A stretch of DNA of 64,000 bases, taken from Atherix ibis (lineage: Eukaryota > Arthropoda > Insecta > Diptera > Athericidae). The position numbers and the translations under genes were made by a program. The stretch lies in NCBI GenBank assembly GCA_958298945.1, contig OY282610.1:52583667-52647666 (forward strand). The letters are read 5' to 3'. The notes under the pieces were generated by a model that had not been told where the DNA came from, made no database searches, and worked only from the letters and a program-made list of their open reading frames with translations. Shown in pieces: positions 49,743-61,373 of the stretch (position 1 is its first letter; every line of letters starts with the position of its first letter).

Positions 49743-50261
49743 ATGATTTTTTTCTCAAAACCACCAACAAAAATTTATCCAGAAAGAATTTTCTCATTCC
49801 AATGAGAATAATATGAATTGGAGAAGCTTTGCCTGAAAGTGCACAATCATACCCCAAACAAACATCTCCAAAAAACCACCATTTTCATAGAGAAAAACAA
49901 ATTTTAAGAGAAAGTGGACTCAGTGTAATAATTGTTGCCTCCTATTTTTTGAGAAAACTGGGTGCCTGGTGTAAAAATTGGATTTTCGTGAATATTGTCA
50001 CAAATTTTCGAATTTTTGTGGTTTTTTGCATATCTTTAGGTGGTCAATTTATTTTGCTTTCAGTAAATAAAAAATTTAATTTTAGGCAATTTTTTTTTAA
50101 TAGTGCTCACAAAAATTTATTCTGAAAGGATATTCCTTTTTCGATCAGGATAATATGGATCTAGAAGGCTATGTTAAAGTGTATGTAATGAAACCATGAA
50201 ACAAATTGCCATTTTTATCCAAAAAAGCAAACTTTATTTTTAAAAAAATACAGCGAACTTT

Positions 50262-50544
50262 AGGTATTTTTTTTTAAAACGCCTGGAAAAAATTTTCCTG
50301 TAAGGACTTTTTTAGTCCGATCAGGATAATAAGAATAATTATTAGTTTCTCCAATTTTTTTTTAATAGTGCTCACAAAAATTTATTCTGAAAGGATATTC
50401 CTTTTTCGATCAGGATAATATGGATCTAGAAGGCTATGTTAAAGTGTGAAACAAATCTAGAAGGCTATGTTTGAAACCATGAAACAAATTGCCATTTTTA
50501 TCCAAAAAAGCAAACTTTATTTTTAAAAAAATACAGCGAACTTT
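50262..50544 (+). repeat. Truncated Q fused to a second P copy
   Basis: Q starts normally at 50262 but stops after ATTAGTTTC at 50349. Two bases later the sequence re-enters P at CAATTTTTTTTTAATAG (50352) and runs through P to a complete Q at 50545. The second P carries the same 16 bp duplication as unit 26 (copies at 50425-50440 and 50456-50471). The cassette order is therefore J-X-P-Q(part)-P-Q-R. Confidence 0.92.
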
Positions 50545-50912
50545 AGGTATTTTTTTTTAAAACGCCTGGAAAATTTTTTCCTGTAAGGACTTTTTTAGTC
50601 CGATCAGGATAATAAGAATAATTATTAGTTTCACATATGTATGCGCATTAACATCATTAAACAAATTTTCGAAAAAATTTCCTTTTTCATAGAAAAATAG
50701 AAATTTAAAAAAAAATTTAATGATCTTTTGGCAAATTTTTCTCAAAACTCCCACCGAAATTTATCGTGACATGTCATTTTCCTTCCAATCATTATATTAA
50801 GAGTCATAGAAGGTTTGCCTGAAAGTGTGCAATGACACCACAAAATAAATTCTAAAAAACCTTAATTTTTATACAAAAAAAACGAATTTTAATAAAGAAA
50901 ACAATTAATTTT

Positions 50913-52715
50913 ATGAATTTTTTCTCAAAATCACCAACAAAAATTTATTCAGAAAGGATATTCTCATTCCAATCGAGAAAATATGTATTGGAGAAGTTTT
51001 GCCTGAAAGTACGCAATGACACCATAAAAACAATTCTAAAAACCTTAATTTGTATACAAAAAAAAACGAATTTTAAGAAAGAAAACTATACATTTTATGA
51101 ATTTTTTCTCAAAATCACCAACAAAAATTTATCCAGAAAGGATATTCTCATTCCAATCGAGAAAATATGTATTGGAGAAGCTTTGCCTGAAAGTACGCAA
51201 TGACACCATAAAAACAATTCTAAAAACCTTAATTTGTATACAAAAAAAAACGAATTTTAGGAAAGAAAACTATAAATTTTATGAATTTTTTCTCAAAATC
51301 ACCAACAAAAATTTATCCAGAAAGGATATTCTCATTCCAATCGAGAAAATATGCATTGGAGAAGCTTTGCCTAAAAGTACGCAATGACACCATAAAAGCC
51401 GTTCTAAAAACCTTAATTTTTATACAAAAAAAACGAATTTTAATAAAGAAAACAATTAATTTTATGAATTTTTTCTCAAAATCACCAACAAAAATTTATC
51501 CAGAAAGGATATTCTCATTCCAATCGAGAAAATATGCATTGGAGAAGCTTTGCCTAAAAGTACGCAATGACACCATAAAAACCGTTCTAAAAACCTTAAT
51601 TTTTATACAAAAAAAACGAATTTTAAGAAAGAAAACCATAAATTTTATGAATTTTTTCTCAAAATCACCAACAAAAATTTATCCAGAAATGATATTCTCA
51701 TTCCAATCGAGAAAATATGCATTGGAGAAGCTTTGCCTGAAAGTACGCAATGACACCATAAAAACAATTCTAAAAACCTTAATTTTTATACAAAAAAAAT
51801 GAATTTTAAGAAAGAAAACCATAAATTTTATGAATTTTTTCTCAAAACCACCAACAAAAATTTATCCAGAAAGAATTTTCTCATTCCAATGAGAATAATA
51901 TGAATTGGAGAAGCTTTGCCTGAAAGTGCATAATCATACCCCAAACAAACATCTCCAAAAACCACCATTTTCATAGAGAAAAACAAATTTTAAGAGAAAG
52001 TGGACTCAGTGTAATAATTGTTGCCTCCTATTTTTTGAGAAAACTGGGTGCCTGGTGTAAAAATTGGATTTTCGTGAATATTGTCACAAATTTTCGAATT
52101 TTTGTGGTTTTTTGCATATCTTTAGGTGGTCAATTTATTTTGCTTTCAGTAAATAAAAAATTTAATTTTAGGCAATTTTTTTTTAATAGTGCTCACAAAA
52201 ATTTATTTTGAAAGGATATTCCTTTTACGATCAGGATAATATGGATCTAGAAGGCTATGTTAAAGTGTATGTAATGAAACCATGAAACAAATTGCCATTT
52301 TTATCCAAAAAAGCAAACTTTATTTTTAAAAAAATACAGCGAACTTTAGGTATTTTTTTTTAAAACGCCTGGAAAAAATTTTCCTGTAAGGACTTTTTTA
52401 GTCCGATCAGGATAATAAGAATAATTATTAGTTTCACATATGTATGCGCATTAACATCATTAAACAAATTTTCGAAAAAATTTCCTTTTTCATAGAAAAA
52501 TAGAAATTTAAAAAAAAATTTAATGATCTTTTGGCAAATTTTTCTCAAAACTCCCACCGAAATTTATCGTGACATGTCATTTTCCTTCCAATCATTATAT
52601 TAAGAGTCATAGAAGGTTTGCCTGAAAGTGTGCAATGACACCACAAAATAAATTCTAAAAAACCTTAATTTTTATACAAAAAAAACGAATTTTAATAAAG
52701 AAAACTATAAATTTT
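50913..52715 (+). repeat. HOR unit 28 (5 K monomers + cassette)
   Basis: K starts are at 50913, 51097, 51281, 51464 and 51647 (K1 to K5). The cassette starts at 51830. J has GTGCATAATC, losing the ApaLI site, and one A is lost in CTCCAAAAACCACC. Confidence 0.92.
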
Positions 52716-54151
52716 ATGAATTTTTTCTCAAAATCACCAACAAAAATTTATCCAGAAAGGATATTCTCATTCCAATCGAAAAAATATGTATTGGAGAAGC
52801 TTTGCCTGAAAGTACGCAATGACACCATAAAAACAATTCTAAAAACCTTAATTTGTATAAAAAAAAAACGAATTTTAGGAAAGAAAACTATAAATTTTAT
52901 GAATTTTTTCTCAAAATCACCAACAAAAATTTATCCAGAAAGGATATTCTCATTCCAATCGAGAAAATATGCTTTGGAGAAGCTTTGCCTAAAAGTACGC
53001 AATGACACCATAAAAACCGTTCTAAAAACCTTAATTTTTATACAAAAAAAACGAATTTTAAGAAAGAAAACCATAAATTTTATGAATTTTTTCTCAAAAT
53101 CACCAACAAAAATTTATCCAGAAATGATATTCTCATTCCAATCGAGAAAATATGCATTGGAGAAGCTTTGCCTGAAAGTACGCAATGACACCATAAGAAC
53201 AATTCTAAAAACCTTAATTTTTATACAAAAAAAATGAATTTTAAGAAAGAAAAACATAAATTTTATGAATTTTTTCTCAAAACCACCAACAAAAATTTAT
53301 CCAGAAAGAATTTTCTCATTCCAATGAGAATAATATGAATTGGAGAAGCTTTGCCTGAAAGTGCACAATCATACCCCAAACAAACATCTCCAAAAAACCA
53401 CCATTTTCATAGAGAAAAACAAATTTAAAGAGAAAGTGGACTCAGTGTAATAATTGTTGCCTCCTATTTTTTGAGAAAACTGGGTGCCTGGTGTAAAAAT
53501 TGGATTTTCGTGAATATTGTCACAAATTTTCGAATTTTTGTGGTTTTTTGCATATCTTTAGGTGGGCAATTTATTTTGCTTTCAGTAAATAAAAAATTTA
53601 ATTTTAGGCAATTTTTTTTTAATAGTGCTCACAAAAATTTATTCTGAAAGGATATTCCTTTTTCGATCAGGATAATATGGATCTAGAAGGCTATGTTAAA
53701 GTGTATGTAATGAAACCATGAAACAAATTGCCATTTTTATCCAAAAAAGCAAACTTTATTTTTAAAAAAATACAGCGAACTTTAGGTATTTTTTTTTAAA
53801 ACGCCTGGAAAAAATTTTCCTGTAAGGACTTTTTTAGTCCGATCAGGATAATAAGAATAATTATTAGTTTCACATATGTATGCGCATTAACATCATTAAA
53901 CAAATTTTCGAAAAAATTTCCTTTTTCATAGAAAAATAGAAATTAAAAAAAAAATTTAATGATCTTTTGGCAAATTTTTCTCAAAACTCCCACCGAAATT
54001 TATCGTGACATGTCATTTTCCTTCCAATCATTATATTAAGAGTCATAGAAGGTTTGCCTGAAAGTGTGCAATGACACCACAAAATAAATTCTAAAAAACC
54101 TTAATTTTTATACAAAAAAAACGAATTTTAATAAAGAAAACAATTAATTTT
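52716..54151 (+). repeat. HOR unit 29 (3 K monomers + cassette)
   Basis: K starts are at 52716 (K1/K2), 52899 (K4) and 53082 (K5). The preceding R has a K1-type tail (AAAACTATAAATTTT). The cassette starts at 53265. J ends AAATTTAAAGAG and X has GGTGGGCAA. Confidence 0.92.
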
Positions 54152-54335
54152 ATGAATTTTTTCTCAAAATCACCAACAAAAATTTATCCAGAAAGGATAT
54201 TCTCATTCCAATCGAGAAAATATGTATTGGAGAAGCTTTGCCTGAAAGTACGCAATGACACCATAAAAACAATTCTAAAAACCTTAATTTGTATACAAAA
54301 AAAAACGAATTTTAAGAAAGAAAACTATAAATTTT
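54152..54335 (+). repeat. K1 monomer (type copy)
   Basis: A 184 bp consensus monomer, usually first after R. Diagnostic points are ATGTATTGG, CTGAAAGTACG, ACAATTC, the 10 bp palindrome TTGTATACAA, a nine-A tract and the tail TTTTAAGAAAGAAAACTAT. The HindIII site AAGCTT lies at 54233-54238. Confidence 0.9.
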
Positions 54336-54519
54336 ATGAATTTTTTCTCAAAATCACCAACAAAAATTTATCCAGAAAGGATATTCTCATTCCAATCGAG
54401 AAAATATGTATTGGAGAAGCTTTGCCTGAAAGTACGCAATGACACCATAAAAACAATTCTAAAAACCTTAATTTGTATACAAAAAAAAACGAATTTTAGG
54501 AAAGAAAACTATAAATTTT
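54336..54519 (+). repeat. K2 monomer (type copy)
   Basis: 184 bp. It is identical in layout to K1 but its tail reads TTTTAGGAAAGAAAACTAT. It normally follows K1. Confidence 0.88.
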
Positions 54520-54702
54520 ATGAATTTTTTCTCAAAATCACCAACAAAAATTTATCCAGAAAGGATATTCTCATTCCAATCGAGAAAATATGCATTGGAG
54601 AAGCTTTGCCTAAAAGTACGCAATGACACCATAAAAACCGTTCTAAAAACCTTAATTTTTATACAAAAAAAACTAATTTTAATAAAGAAAACAATTAATT
54701 TT
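54520..54702 (+). repeat. K3 monomer (type copy)
   Basis: 183 bp, one A fewer than K1 in the A-tract. It is marked by ATGCATTGG, CCTAAAAGTACG, ACCGTTC, TTTTTATAC and the tail TTTTAATAAAGAAAACAATT. The same tail is found in R, so K3 and R share their 3' ends. This copy has AACTAATTTT in place of AACGAATTTT. Confidence 0.88.
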
Positions 54703-54885
54703 ATGAATTTTTTCTCAAAATCACCAACAAAAATTTATCCAGAAAGGATATTCTCATTCCAATCGAGAAAATATGCATTGGAGAAGCTTTGCCTAAAAGT
54801 ACGCAATGACACCATAAAAACCGTTCTAAAAACCTTAATTTTTATACAAAAAAAACGAATTTTAAGAAAGAAAACCATAAATTTT
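54703..54885 (+). repeat. K4 monomer (type copy)
   Basis: 183 bp. The body is K3-like (ATGCATTGG, CCTAAAAG, ACCGTTC, TTTTTATAC), but the tail is TTTTAAGAAAGAAAACCAT, the tail also used by K5. It normally precedes K5. Confidence 0.88.
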
Positions 54886-55068
54886 ATGAATTTTTTCTCA
54901 AAATCACCAACAAAAATTTATCCAGAAATGATATTCTCATTCCAATCGAGAAAATATGCATTGGAGAAGCTTTGCCTGAAAGTACGCAATGACACCATAA
55001 AAACAATTCTAAAAACCTTAATTTTTATACAAAAAAAATGAATTTTAAGAAAGAAAACCATAAATTTT
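54886..55068 (+). repeat. K5 monomer (type copy), last before the cassette
   Basis: 183 bp. It has CAGAAATGATATTC where other K monomers have CAGAAAGGATATTC, then ATGCATTGG, CCTGAAAG, ACAATTC, TTTTTATAC and AAAATGAATTTTAAG. It occupies the last K position in almost every unit, and is chimeric or replaced only in units 12, 18, 25 and 27. Confidence 0.9.
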
Positions 55069-55240
55069 ATGAATTTTTTCTCAAAACCACCAACAAAAAT
55101 TTATCCAGAAAGAATTTTCTCATTCCAATGAGAATAATATGAATTGGAGAAGCTTTGCCTGAAAGTGCACAATCATACCCCAAACAAACATCTCCAAAAA
55201 ACCACCATTTTCATAGAGAAAAACAAATTTTAAGAGAAAG
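55069..55240 (+). repeat. J monomer (cassette start)
   Basis: This diverged monomer is collinear with K for its first 90 or so bases (TCAAAACCACC, CAGAAAGAATTTTC, CCAATGAGAATAATATG, GGAGAAGCTTTGCCTGAAAG). It then drifts (GTGCACAATCATACCCCAAA) and ends AAATTTTAAGAGAAAG, where K has TTTTAAGAAAGAAAACC. X interrupts it at that point; the remaining 18 bp before P look like the rest of the monomer tail. Confidence 0.88.
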
Positions 55241-55391
55241 TGGACTCAGTGTAATAATTGTTGCCTCCTATTTTTTGAGAAAACTGGGTGCCTGGTGTAA
55301 AAATTGGATTTTCGTGAATATTGTCACAAATTTTCGAATTTTTGTGGTTTTTTGCATATCTTTAGGTGGTCAATTTATTTTGCTTTCAGTA
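55241..55391 (+). repeat. X segment, ~151 bp non-monomeric insert fixed in the cassette
   Basis: The segment begins TGGACTCAGTG and ends GCTTTCAGTA; the edges are approximate, set where similarity to K stops and resumes. It includes GTTGCCTCC, AACTGGGTGCCTGG and a 22 nt imperfect dyad (CACAAA...TTTGTG around TTCGAA). I could not align it by eye to any monomer class. No terminal inverted repeats or target-site duplications were seen. It is present in every cassette with very few changes, so it was captured once and is now homogenised with the array. Confidence 0.82.
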
Positions 55392-55409
55392 AATAAAAAA
55401 TTTAATTTT

Positions 55410-55587
55410 AGGCAATTTTTTTTTAATAGTGCTCACAAAAATTTATTCTGAAAGGATATTCCTTTTTCGATCAGTATAATATGGATCTAGAAGGCTATGT
55501 TAAAGTGTATGTAATGAAACCATGAAACAAATTGCCACTTTTATCCAAAAAAGCAAACTTTATTTTTAAAAAAATACAGCGAACTTT
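55410..55587 (+). repeat. P monomer (diverged)
   Basis: About 178 bp. It aligns with K at ACAAAAATTTATTCTGAAAG and GATATTCCTTTTTCGAT, then at AATATGGATCTAGAAGGC and GTAATGAAACC. It shares CGATCAGGATAATA with Q but not with K, so P and Q are closer to each other there (this copy has CAGTATAATA). XbaI TCTAGA is unique to P. Confidence 0.85.
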
Positions 55588-55771
55588 AGGTATTTTTTTT
55601 TAAAACGCCTGGAAAAAATTTCCCTGTAAGGACTTTTTTAGTCCGATCAGGATAAGAAGAATAATTATTAGTTTCACATATGTATGCGCATTAACATCAT
55701 TAAACAAATTTTCGAAAAAATTTCCTTTTTCATAGAAAAATAGAAATTTAAAAAAAAATTTAATGATCTTT
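55588..55771 (+). repeat. Q monomer (most diverged)
   Basis: 184 bp. It keeps the K layout only loosely: a poly-T start, CTGTAAGGACTTTTTTAGTC, CGATCAGGATAA, then ATATGTATGCGCATTAAC and TTTTCATAGAAAAATAG. It holds TGCGCA (FspI). In most units it also has the dyads GGAAAAAATTTTCC and GGACT-TTTTT-AGTCC; this copy has lost the first (TTTCCC). The reverse strand has a 65-codon open frame from Q into the R edge. Confidence 0.85.
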
Positions 55772-55956
55772 TGGCAAATTTTTTTCAAAACTCCCACCGA
55801 AATTTATCGTGACATGTCATTTTCCTTCCAATCATTATATTAAGAGTCATAGAAGGTTTGCCTGAAAGTGTGCAATGACACCACAAAATAAATTCTAAAA
55901 AACCTTAATCTTTATACAAAAAAAAACGAATTTTAATAAAGAAAAAAATTAATTTT
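55772..55956 (+). repeat. R monomer (last in unit)
   Basis: About 185 bp. The front is diverged (AACTCCCACCGAAATTTATC, TGACATGTCA palindrome, AATCATTATATTAAGAGTC). From GGTTTGCCTGAAAG onward it is close to K, with GTGTGCAATGACACCACAAA and the K3-like tail TTTTAATAAAG. The K-like rear half is where R-K chimeras form elsewhere. This copy reads AATCTTTATAC. Confidence 0.87.
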
Positions 55957-58130
55957 ATGAATTTTTTCTCAAAATCACCAACAAAAATTTATCCAGAGAG
56001 GATATTCTCATTCCAATCGAGAAAATATGTATTGGAGAAGCTTTGCCTGAAAGTACGCAATGACACCATAAAAACAATTCTAAAAACCTTAATTTGTATA
56101 CAAAAAAAAACGAATTTTAAGAAAGAAAACTATAAATTTTATGAATTTTTTCTCAAAATCACCAACAAAAATTTATCCAGAAATGATATTCTCATTACAA
56201 TCGAGAAAATATGCATTGGAGAAGCTTTGCCTGAAAGTACGCAATGACACCATAAAAACAATTCTAAAAACCTTAATTTGTATACAAAAAAAAACGAATT
56301 TTAGGAAAGAAAACTATAAATTTTATGAATTTTTTCTCAAAATCACCAACAAAAATTTATCCAGAAAGGATATTCTCATTCCAATCGAAAAAATGTGCAT
56401 TGGAGAAGCTTTGCCTAAAAGTACGCAATGACACCATAAAAACCGTTCTAAAAACCTTAATTTTTATACAAAAAAAACGAATTTTAATAAAGAAAACAAT
56501 TAATTTTATGAATTTTTTCTCAAAATCACCAACAAAAATTTATCCAGAAAGGATATTCTCAATCCAATCGAGAAAATATGTATTGGAGAAGCTTTGCCTG
56601 AAAGTACGCAATGACACCATAAAAACAATTCTAAAAACCTTAATTTGTATACAAAAAAAAACGAATTTTAAGAAAGAAAACTATAAATTTTATGAATTTT
56701 TTCTCAAAATCACCAACAAAAATTTATCCAGAAAGGATATTCTCATTCCAATCGAGAAAATATGTATTGGAGAAGCTTTGCCTGAAAGTACGCAATGACA
56801 CCATAAAAACAATTCTAAAAACCTTAATTTGTATACAAAAAAAAACGAATTTTAGGAAAGAAAACTATAAATTTTATGAATTTTTTCTCAAAATCACCAA
56901 CAAAAATTTATCCAGAAAGGATATTCTCATTCCAATCGAGAAAATATGCATTGGAGAAGCTTTGCCTAAAAGTACGCAATGACACCATAAAAACCGTTCT
57001 AAAAACCTTAATTTTTATACAAAAAAAAACGAATTTTAAGAAAAAAAACCATAAATTTTATGAATTTTTTCTCAAAATCACCAACAAAAATTTATCCAGA
57101 AATGATATTCTCATTCCAATCGAGAAAATATGCATTGGAGAAGCTTTGCCTGAAAGTACGCAATGACACCATAAGAACAATTCTAAAAACCTTAATTTTT
57201 ATACAAAAAAAATGAATTTTAAGAAAGAAAACCATAAATTTTATGAATTTTTTCTCAAAACCACCAACAAAAATTTATCCAGAAAGAATTTTCTCATTCC
57301 AATGAGAATAATATGAATTGGAGAAGCTTTGCCTGAAAGTGCACAATCATACCCCAAACAAACATCTCCAAAAAACCACCATTTTCATAGAGAAAAACAA
57401 ATTTTAAGAGAAAGTGGACTCAGTGTAATAATTGTTGCCTCCTATTTTTTGAGAAAACTGGGTGCCTGGTGTAAAAATTGGATTTTCGTGAATATTGTCA
57501 CAAATTTTCGAATTTTTGTGGTTTTTTGCATATCTTTAAGTGGTCAATTTATTTTGCTTTCAGTAAATAAAAAATTTAATTTTAGGCAATTTTTTTTTAA
57601 TAGTGCTCACAAAAATTTATTTTGAAAGGATATTCCTTTTTCGATCAGGATAATATGGATCTAGAAAGCTATGTTAAAGTGTATGTAATGAAACCATGAA
57701 ACAAATTGCCATTTTTATCCAAAAAAGCAAACTTTATTTTTAAAAAAATACAGCGAACTTTAGGTATTTTTTTTTAAAACGCCTGGAAAAAATTTTCCTG
57801 TAAGGACTTTTTTAGTCCGATCAGGATAATAAGAATAATTATTAGTTTCACATATGTATGCGCATTAACATCATTAAACAAATTTTCGAAAAAATTTCCT
57901 TTTTCATAGAAAAATAGAAATTTAATAAAAAATTTAATGATCTTTTGGCAAATTTTTCTCAAAACTCCCACCGAAATTTATCGTGACATGTCATTTTCCT
58001 TCCAATCATTATATTAAGAGTCATAGAAGGTTTGCCTGAAAGTGTGCAATGACACCAGAAAAAAAAATTCTAAAAAACCTTAATTTTTATACAAAAAAAA
58101 AGAATTTTAATAAAGAAAACAATTAATTTT
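55957..58130 (+). repeat. HOR unit 31 (7 K monomers + cassette)
   Basis: K starts are at 55957, 56141, 56325, 56508, 56692, 56876 and 57060. The second monomer joins a K5 front (AAATGATATTC) to a K2 rear; the others read K1, K3, K1, K2, K4 and K5. The cassette starts at 57243. It shares AAGAAAAAAAACCAT (57038), TTTAATAAAAAA (57923) and CACCAGAAAAAAAAATTC (58053) with unit 21. Confidence 0.92.
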
Positions 58131-59567
58131 ATGAATTTTTTCTCAAAATCACCAACAAAAATTTATCCAGAAAGGATATTCTCATTCCAATCGAGAAAAT
58201 ATGTATTGGAGAAGCTTTGCCTGAAAGTACGCAATGACACCATAAAAACCGTTCTAAAAACCTTAATTTTTATACAAAAAAAACGAATTTTAATAAAGAA
58301 AACAATTAATTTTATGAATTTTTTCTCAAAATCACCAACAAAAATTTATCCAGAAAGGATATTCTCATTCCAATCGAGAAAATATGCATTGGAGAAGCTT
58401 TGCCTAAAAGTACGCAATGACACCATAAAAACCGTTCTAAAAACCTTAATTTTTATACAAAAAAAACGAATTTTAAGAAAGAAAACCATAAATTTTATGA
58501 ATTTTTTCTCAAAATCACCAACAAAAATTTATCCAGAAATGATATTCTCATTCCAATCGAGAAAATATGCATTGGAGAAGCTTTGCCTGAAAGTACGCAA
58601 TGACACCATAAAAACAATTCTAAAAACCTTAATTTTTATACAAAAAAAATGAATTTTAAGAAAGAAAACCATAAATTTTATGAATTTTTTCTCAAAACCA
58701 CCAACAAAAATTTATCCAGAAAGAATTTTCTCATCCCAATGAGAATAATATGAATTGGAGAAGCTTTGCCTGAAAGTGCACAATCATACCCCAAACAAAC
58801 ATCTCCAAAAAAACCACAATTTTCATAGAGAAAAACAAATTTTAAGAGAAAGTGGACTCAGTGTAATAATTGTTGCCTCCTATTTTTTGAGAAAACTGGG
58901 TGCCTGGTGTAAGAATTGGATTTTCGTGAATATTGTCACAAATTTTCGAATTTTTGTGGTTTTTTGCATATCTTTAGGTGGTCAATTTATTTTGCTTTCA
59001 GTAAATAAAAAATTTAATTTTAGGCAATTTTTTTTTAATAGTGCTCACAAAAATTTATTCTGAAAGGATATTCCTTTTTCGATCAGGATAATATGGATCT
59101 AGAAGGCTATGTTAAAGTGTATGTAATGAAACCATGAAACAAATTGCCATTTTTATCCAAAAAAGCAAACTTTATTTTTTTTAAAATACAGCGAACTTTA
59201 GGTATTTTTTTTTAAAACGCCTGGAAAAAATTTTCCTGTAAGGACTTTTTTAGTCCGATCAGGATAATAAGAATAATTATTAGTTTCACATATGTATGCG
59301 CATTAACATCATTAAACAAATTTTCGAAAAAAATGCCTTTTTCATAGAAAAATAGAAATTTAAAAAAAAATTTAATGATCTTTTGGCAAATTTTTCTCAA
59401 AACTCCCACCGAAATTTATCGTGACATGTCATTTTCCTTCCAATCATTATATTAAGAGCCATAGAAGGTTTGCCTGAAAGTGTGCAATGACACCACAAAA
59501 TAAATTCTAAAAAACCTTAATTTTTATACAAAAAAAACGAATTTTAATAAAGAAAACAATTAATTTT
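58131..59567 (+). repeat. HOR unit 32 (3 K monomers + cassette)
   Basis: K starts are at 58131 (K1 front, K3 rear), 58314 (K4) and 58497 (K5). The cassette starts at 58680. J has TCATCCCAATG and one extra A in CTCCAAAAAAACCACAATT. The P end reads TTTTTTTTAAAATAC as in unit 25. Confidence 0.92.
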
Positions 59568-61373
59568 ATGAATTTTTTCTCAAAATCACCAACAAAAATT
59601 TATCCAGAAAGGATATTCTCATTCCAATCGAGAAAATATGTATTGGAAAAGCTTTGCCTTAAAGTACGCAATGACACCATAAAAACAGTTCTAAAAACCT
59701 TAATTTGTATACAAAAAAAAACGAATTTTAAGAAAGAAAACTATAACTTTTATGAATTTTTTCTCAAAATCACCAACAAAAATTTATCCAGAAAGGATAT
59801 TCTCATTCCAATCGAGAAAATATGTATTGGAGAAGCTTTGCCTGAAAGTATGCAATGACACCATAAAAAGAATTCTAAAAAACTTAATTTGTATACAAAA
59901 AAAAACGAATTTTAGGAAAGAAAACTATAAATTTTATGAATTTTTTCTCAAAATCACCAACAAAAATTTATCCAGAAAGGATATTCTCATTCCAATCGAG
60001 AAAATATGCATTGAAGAAGCTTTGCCTAAAAGTACGCAATGACACCATAAAAACCGTTCTAAAAACCTTAATTTTTATACAAAAAAAAACGAATTTTAAG
60101 AAAGAAAACCATAAATTTTATGAATTTTTTCTCAAAATCACCAACAAAAATTTATCCAGAAATGATATTCTCATTCCAATCGAGAAAATATGCATTGGAG
60201 AAGCTTTGCCTGAAAGTACGCAATGACACCATAAAAACCGTTCTAAAAACCTTAATTTTTATACAAAATAAACGAATTTTAAGAAAGAAAACCATAAATT
60301 TTATGAATTTTTTCTCAAAATCACCAACAAAAATTTATCCAGAAATGATATTCTCATTCCAATCGAGAAAATATGCATTGGAGAAGCTTTGCCTGAAAGT
60401 ACGCAATGACACCATAAAAACAATTCTAAAAACCTTAATTTTTATACAAAAAAAATGAATTTTAAGAAAGAAAACCATAAATTTTATGAATTTTTTCTCA
60501 AAACCACCAACAAAAATTTATCCAGAAAGAATTTTCTCATTCCAATGAGAATAATATGAATTGGAGAAGCTTTGCCTGAAAGTGCACAATCATACCCCAA
60601 ACAAACATCTCCAAAAAACCACAATTTTCATAGAGAAAAATAAATTTTAAGAGAAAGTGGACTCAGTGTAATAATTGTTGCCTCCTATTTTTTGAGAAAA
60701 CTGGGTGCCTGGTGTAAAAATTGGATTTTCGTGAATATTGTCACAAATTTTCGAATTTTTGTGGTTTTTTGCATATCTTTAGGTGGTCAATTTATTTTGC
60801 TTTCAGTAAATAAAAAATTTAATTTTAGGCAATTTTTTTTTAATAGTGCTCACAAAAATTTATTCTGAAAGGATATTCCTTTTTCGATCAGGATAATATG
60901 GATCTAGAAGGCTATGTTAAAATGTATGTAATTAAACCATGAAACAAATTGCCATTTTTATCCAAAAAAGCAAACTTTATTTTTTTTTAAATACAGCGAA
61001 CTTTAGGTATTTTTTTTTAAAACGCCTGGAAAAAATTTTCCTGTAAGGACTTTTTTAGTCCGATCAGGATAATAAGAATAATTATTAGTTTCACATATGT
61101 ATGCGCATTAACATCATTAAACAAATTTTCGAAAAAAATTCCTTTTTCATAGAAAAATAGAAATTTAAAAAAAAATTTAATGATCTTTTGGCAAATTTTT
61201 CTCAAAACTCCCACCGAAATTTATCGTGACATGTCATTTTCCTTCCAATCATTATATTAAGAGCCATAGAAGGTTTGCCTGAAAGTGTGCAATGACATTA
61301 CAAAATAAATTCTAAAAAACCTTAATTTTTATACAAAAAAAAACGAATTTTAATAAAGAAAACAATTAATTTT
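59568..61373 (+). repeat. HOR unit 33 (5 K monomers + cassette)
   Basis: K starts are at 59568, 59752, 59936, 60120 and 60303; the monomer at 60120 is a K5 front with ACCGTTC. The cassette starts at 60486. Private variants AGAGCCATAGAAGG, CTATAACTTTTATG, AAAAAGAATTC and ATTGAAGAAGC are shared with unit 34 or its flanks at an offset of about 1,806 bp. Confidence 0.92.

Larger units (their letters stand above)
47171..50912 (+). repeat. HOR unit 27 (14 K monomers + compound cassette; longest unit)
   Basis: Monomer starts are 47171, 47355, 47539, 47722, 47905, 48089, 48274, 48457, 48641, 48824, 49008, 49193, 49377 and 49560. The classes read K1-K2-K3-K3, K1-K2-K3, K1-K3, K1-K2-K3-K4 and a final J/K5 chimera, so K blocks have multiplied several times. 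The cassette starts at 49743 and contains a truncated Q followed by a second P. The unit is 3,742 bp, about twice the usual size. Confidence 0.92.
54152..55956 (+). repeat. HOR unit 30 (type example, K1 to K5 + cassette)
   Basis: This is the simplest complete unit at 1,805 bp: K1 54152, K2 54336, K3 54520, K4 54703, K5 54886, J 55069, X about 55241-55391, P 55410, Q 55588, R 55772. Each part is described separately below. Ten units in the window have five K monomers, the commonest count. Confidence 0.93.
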
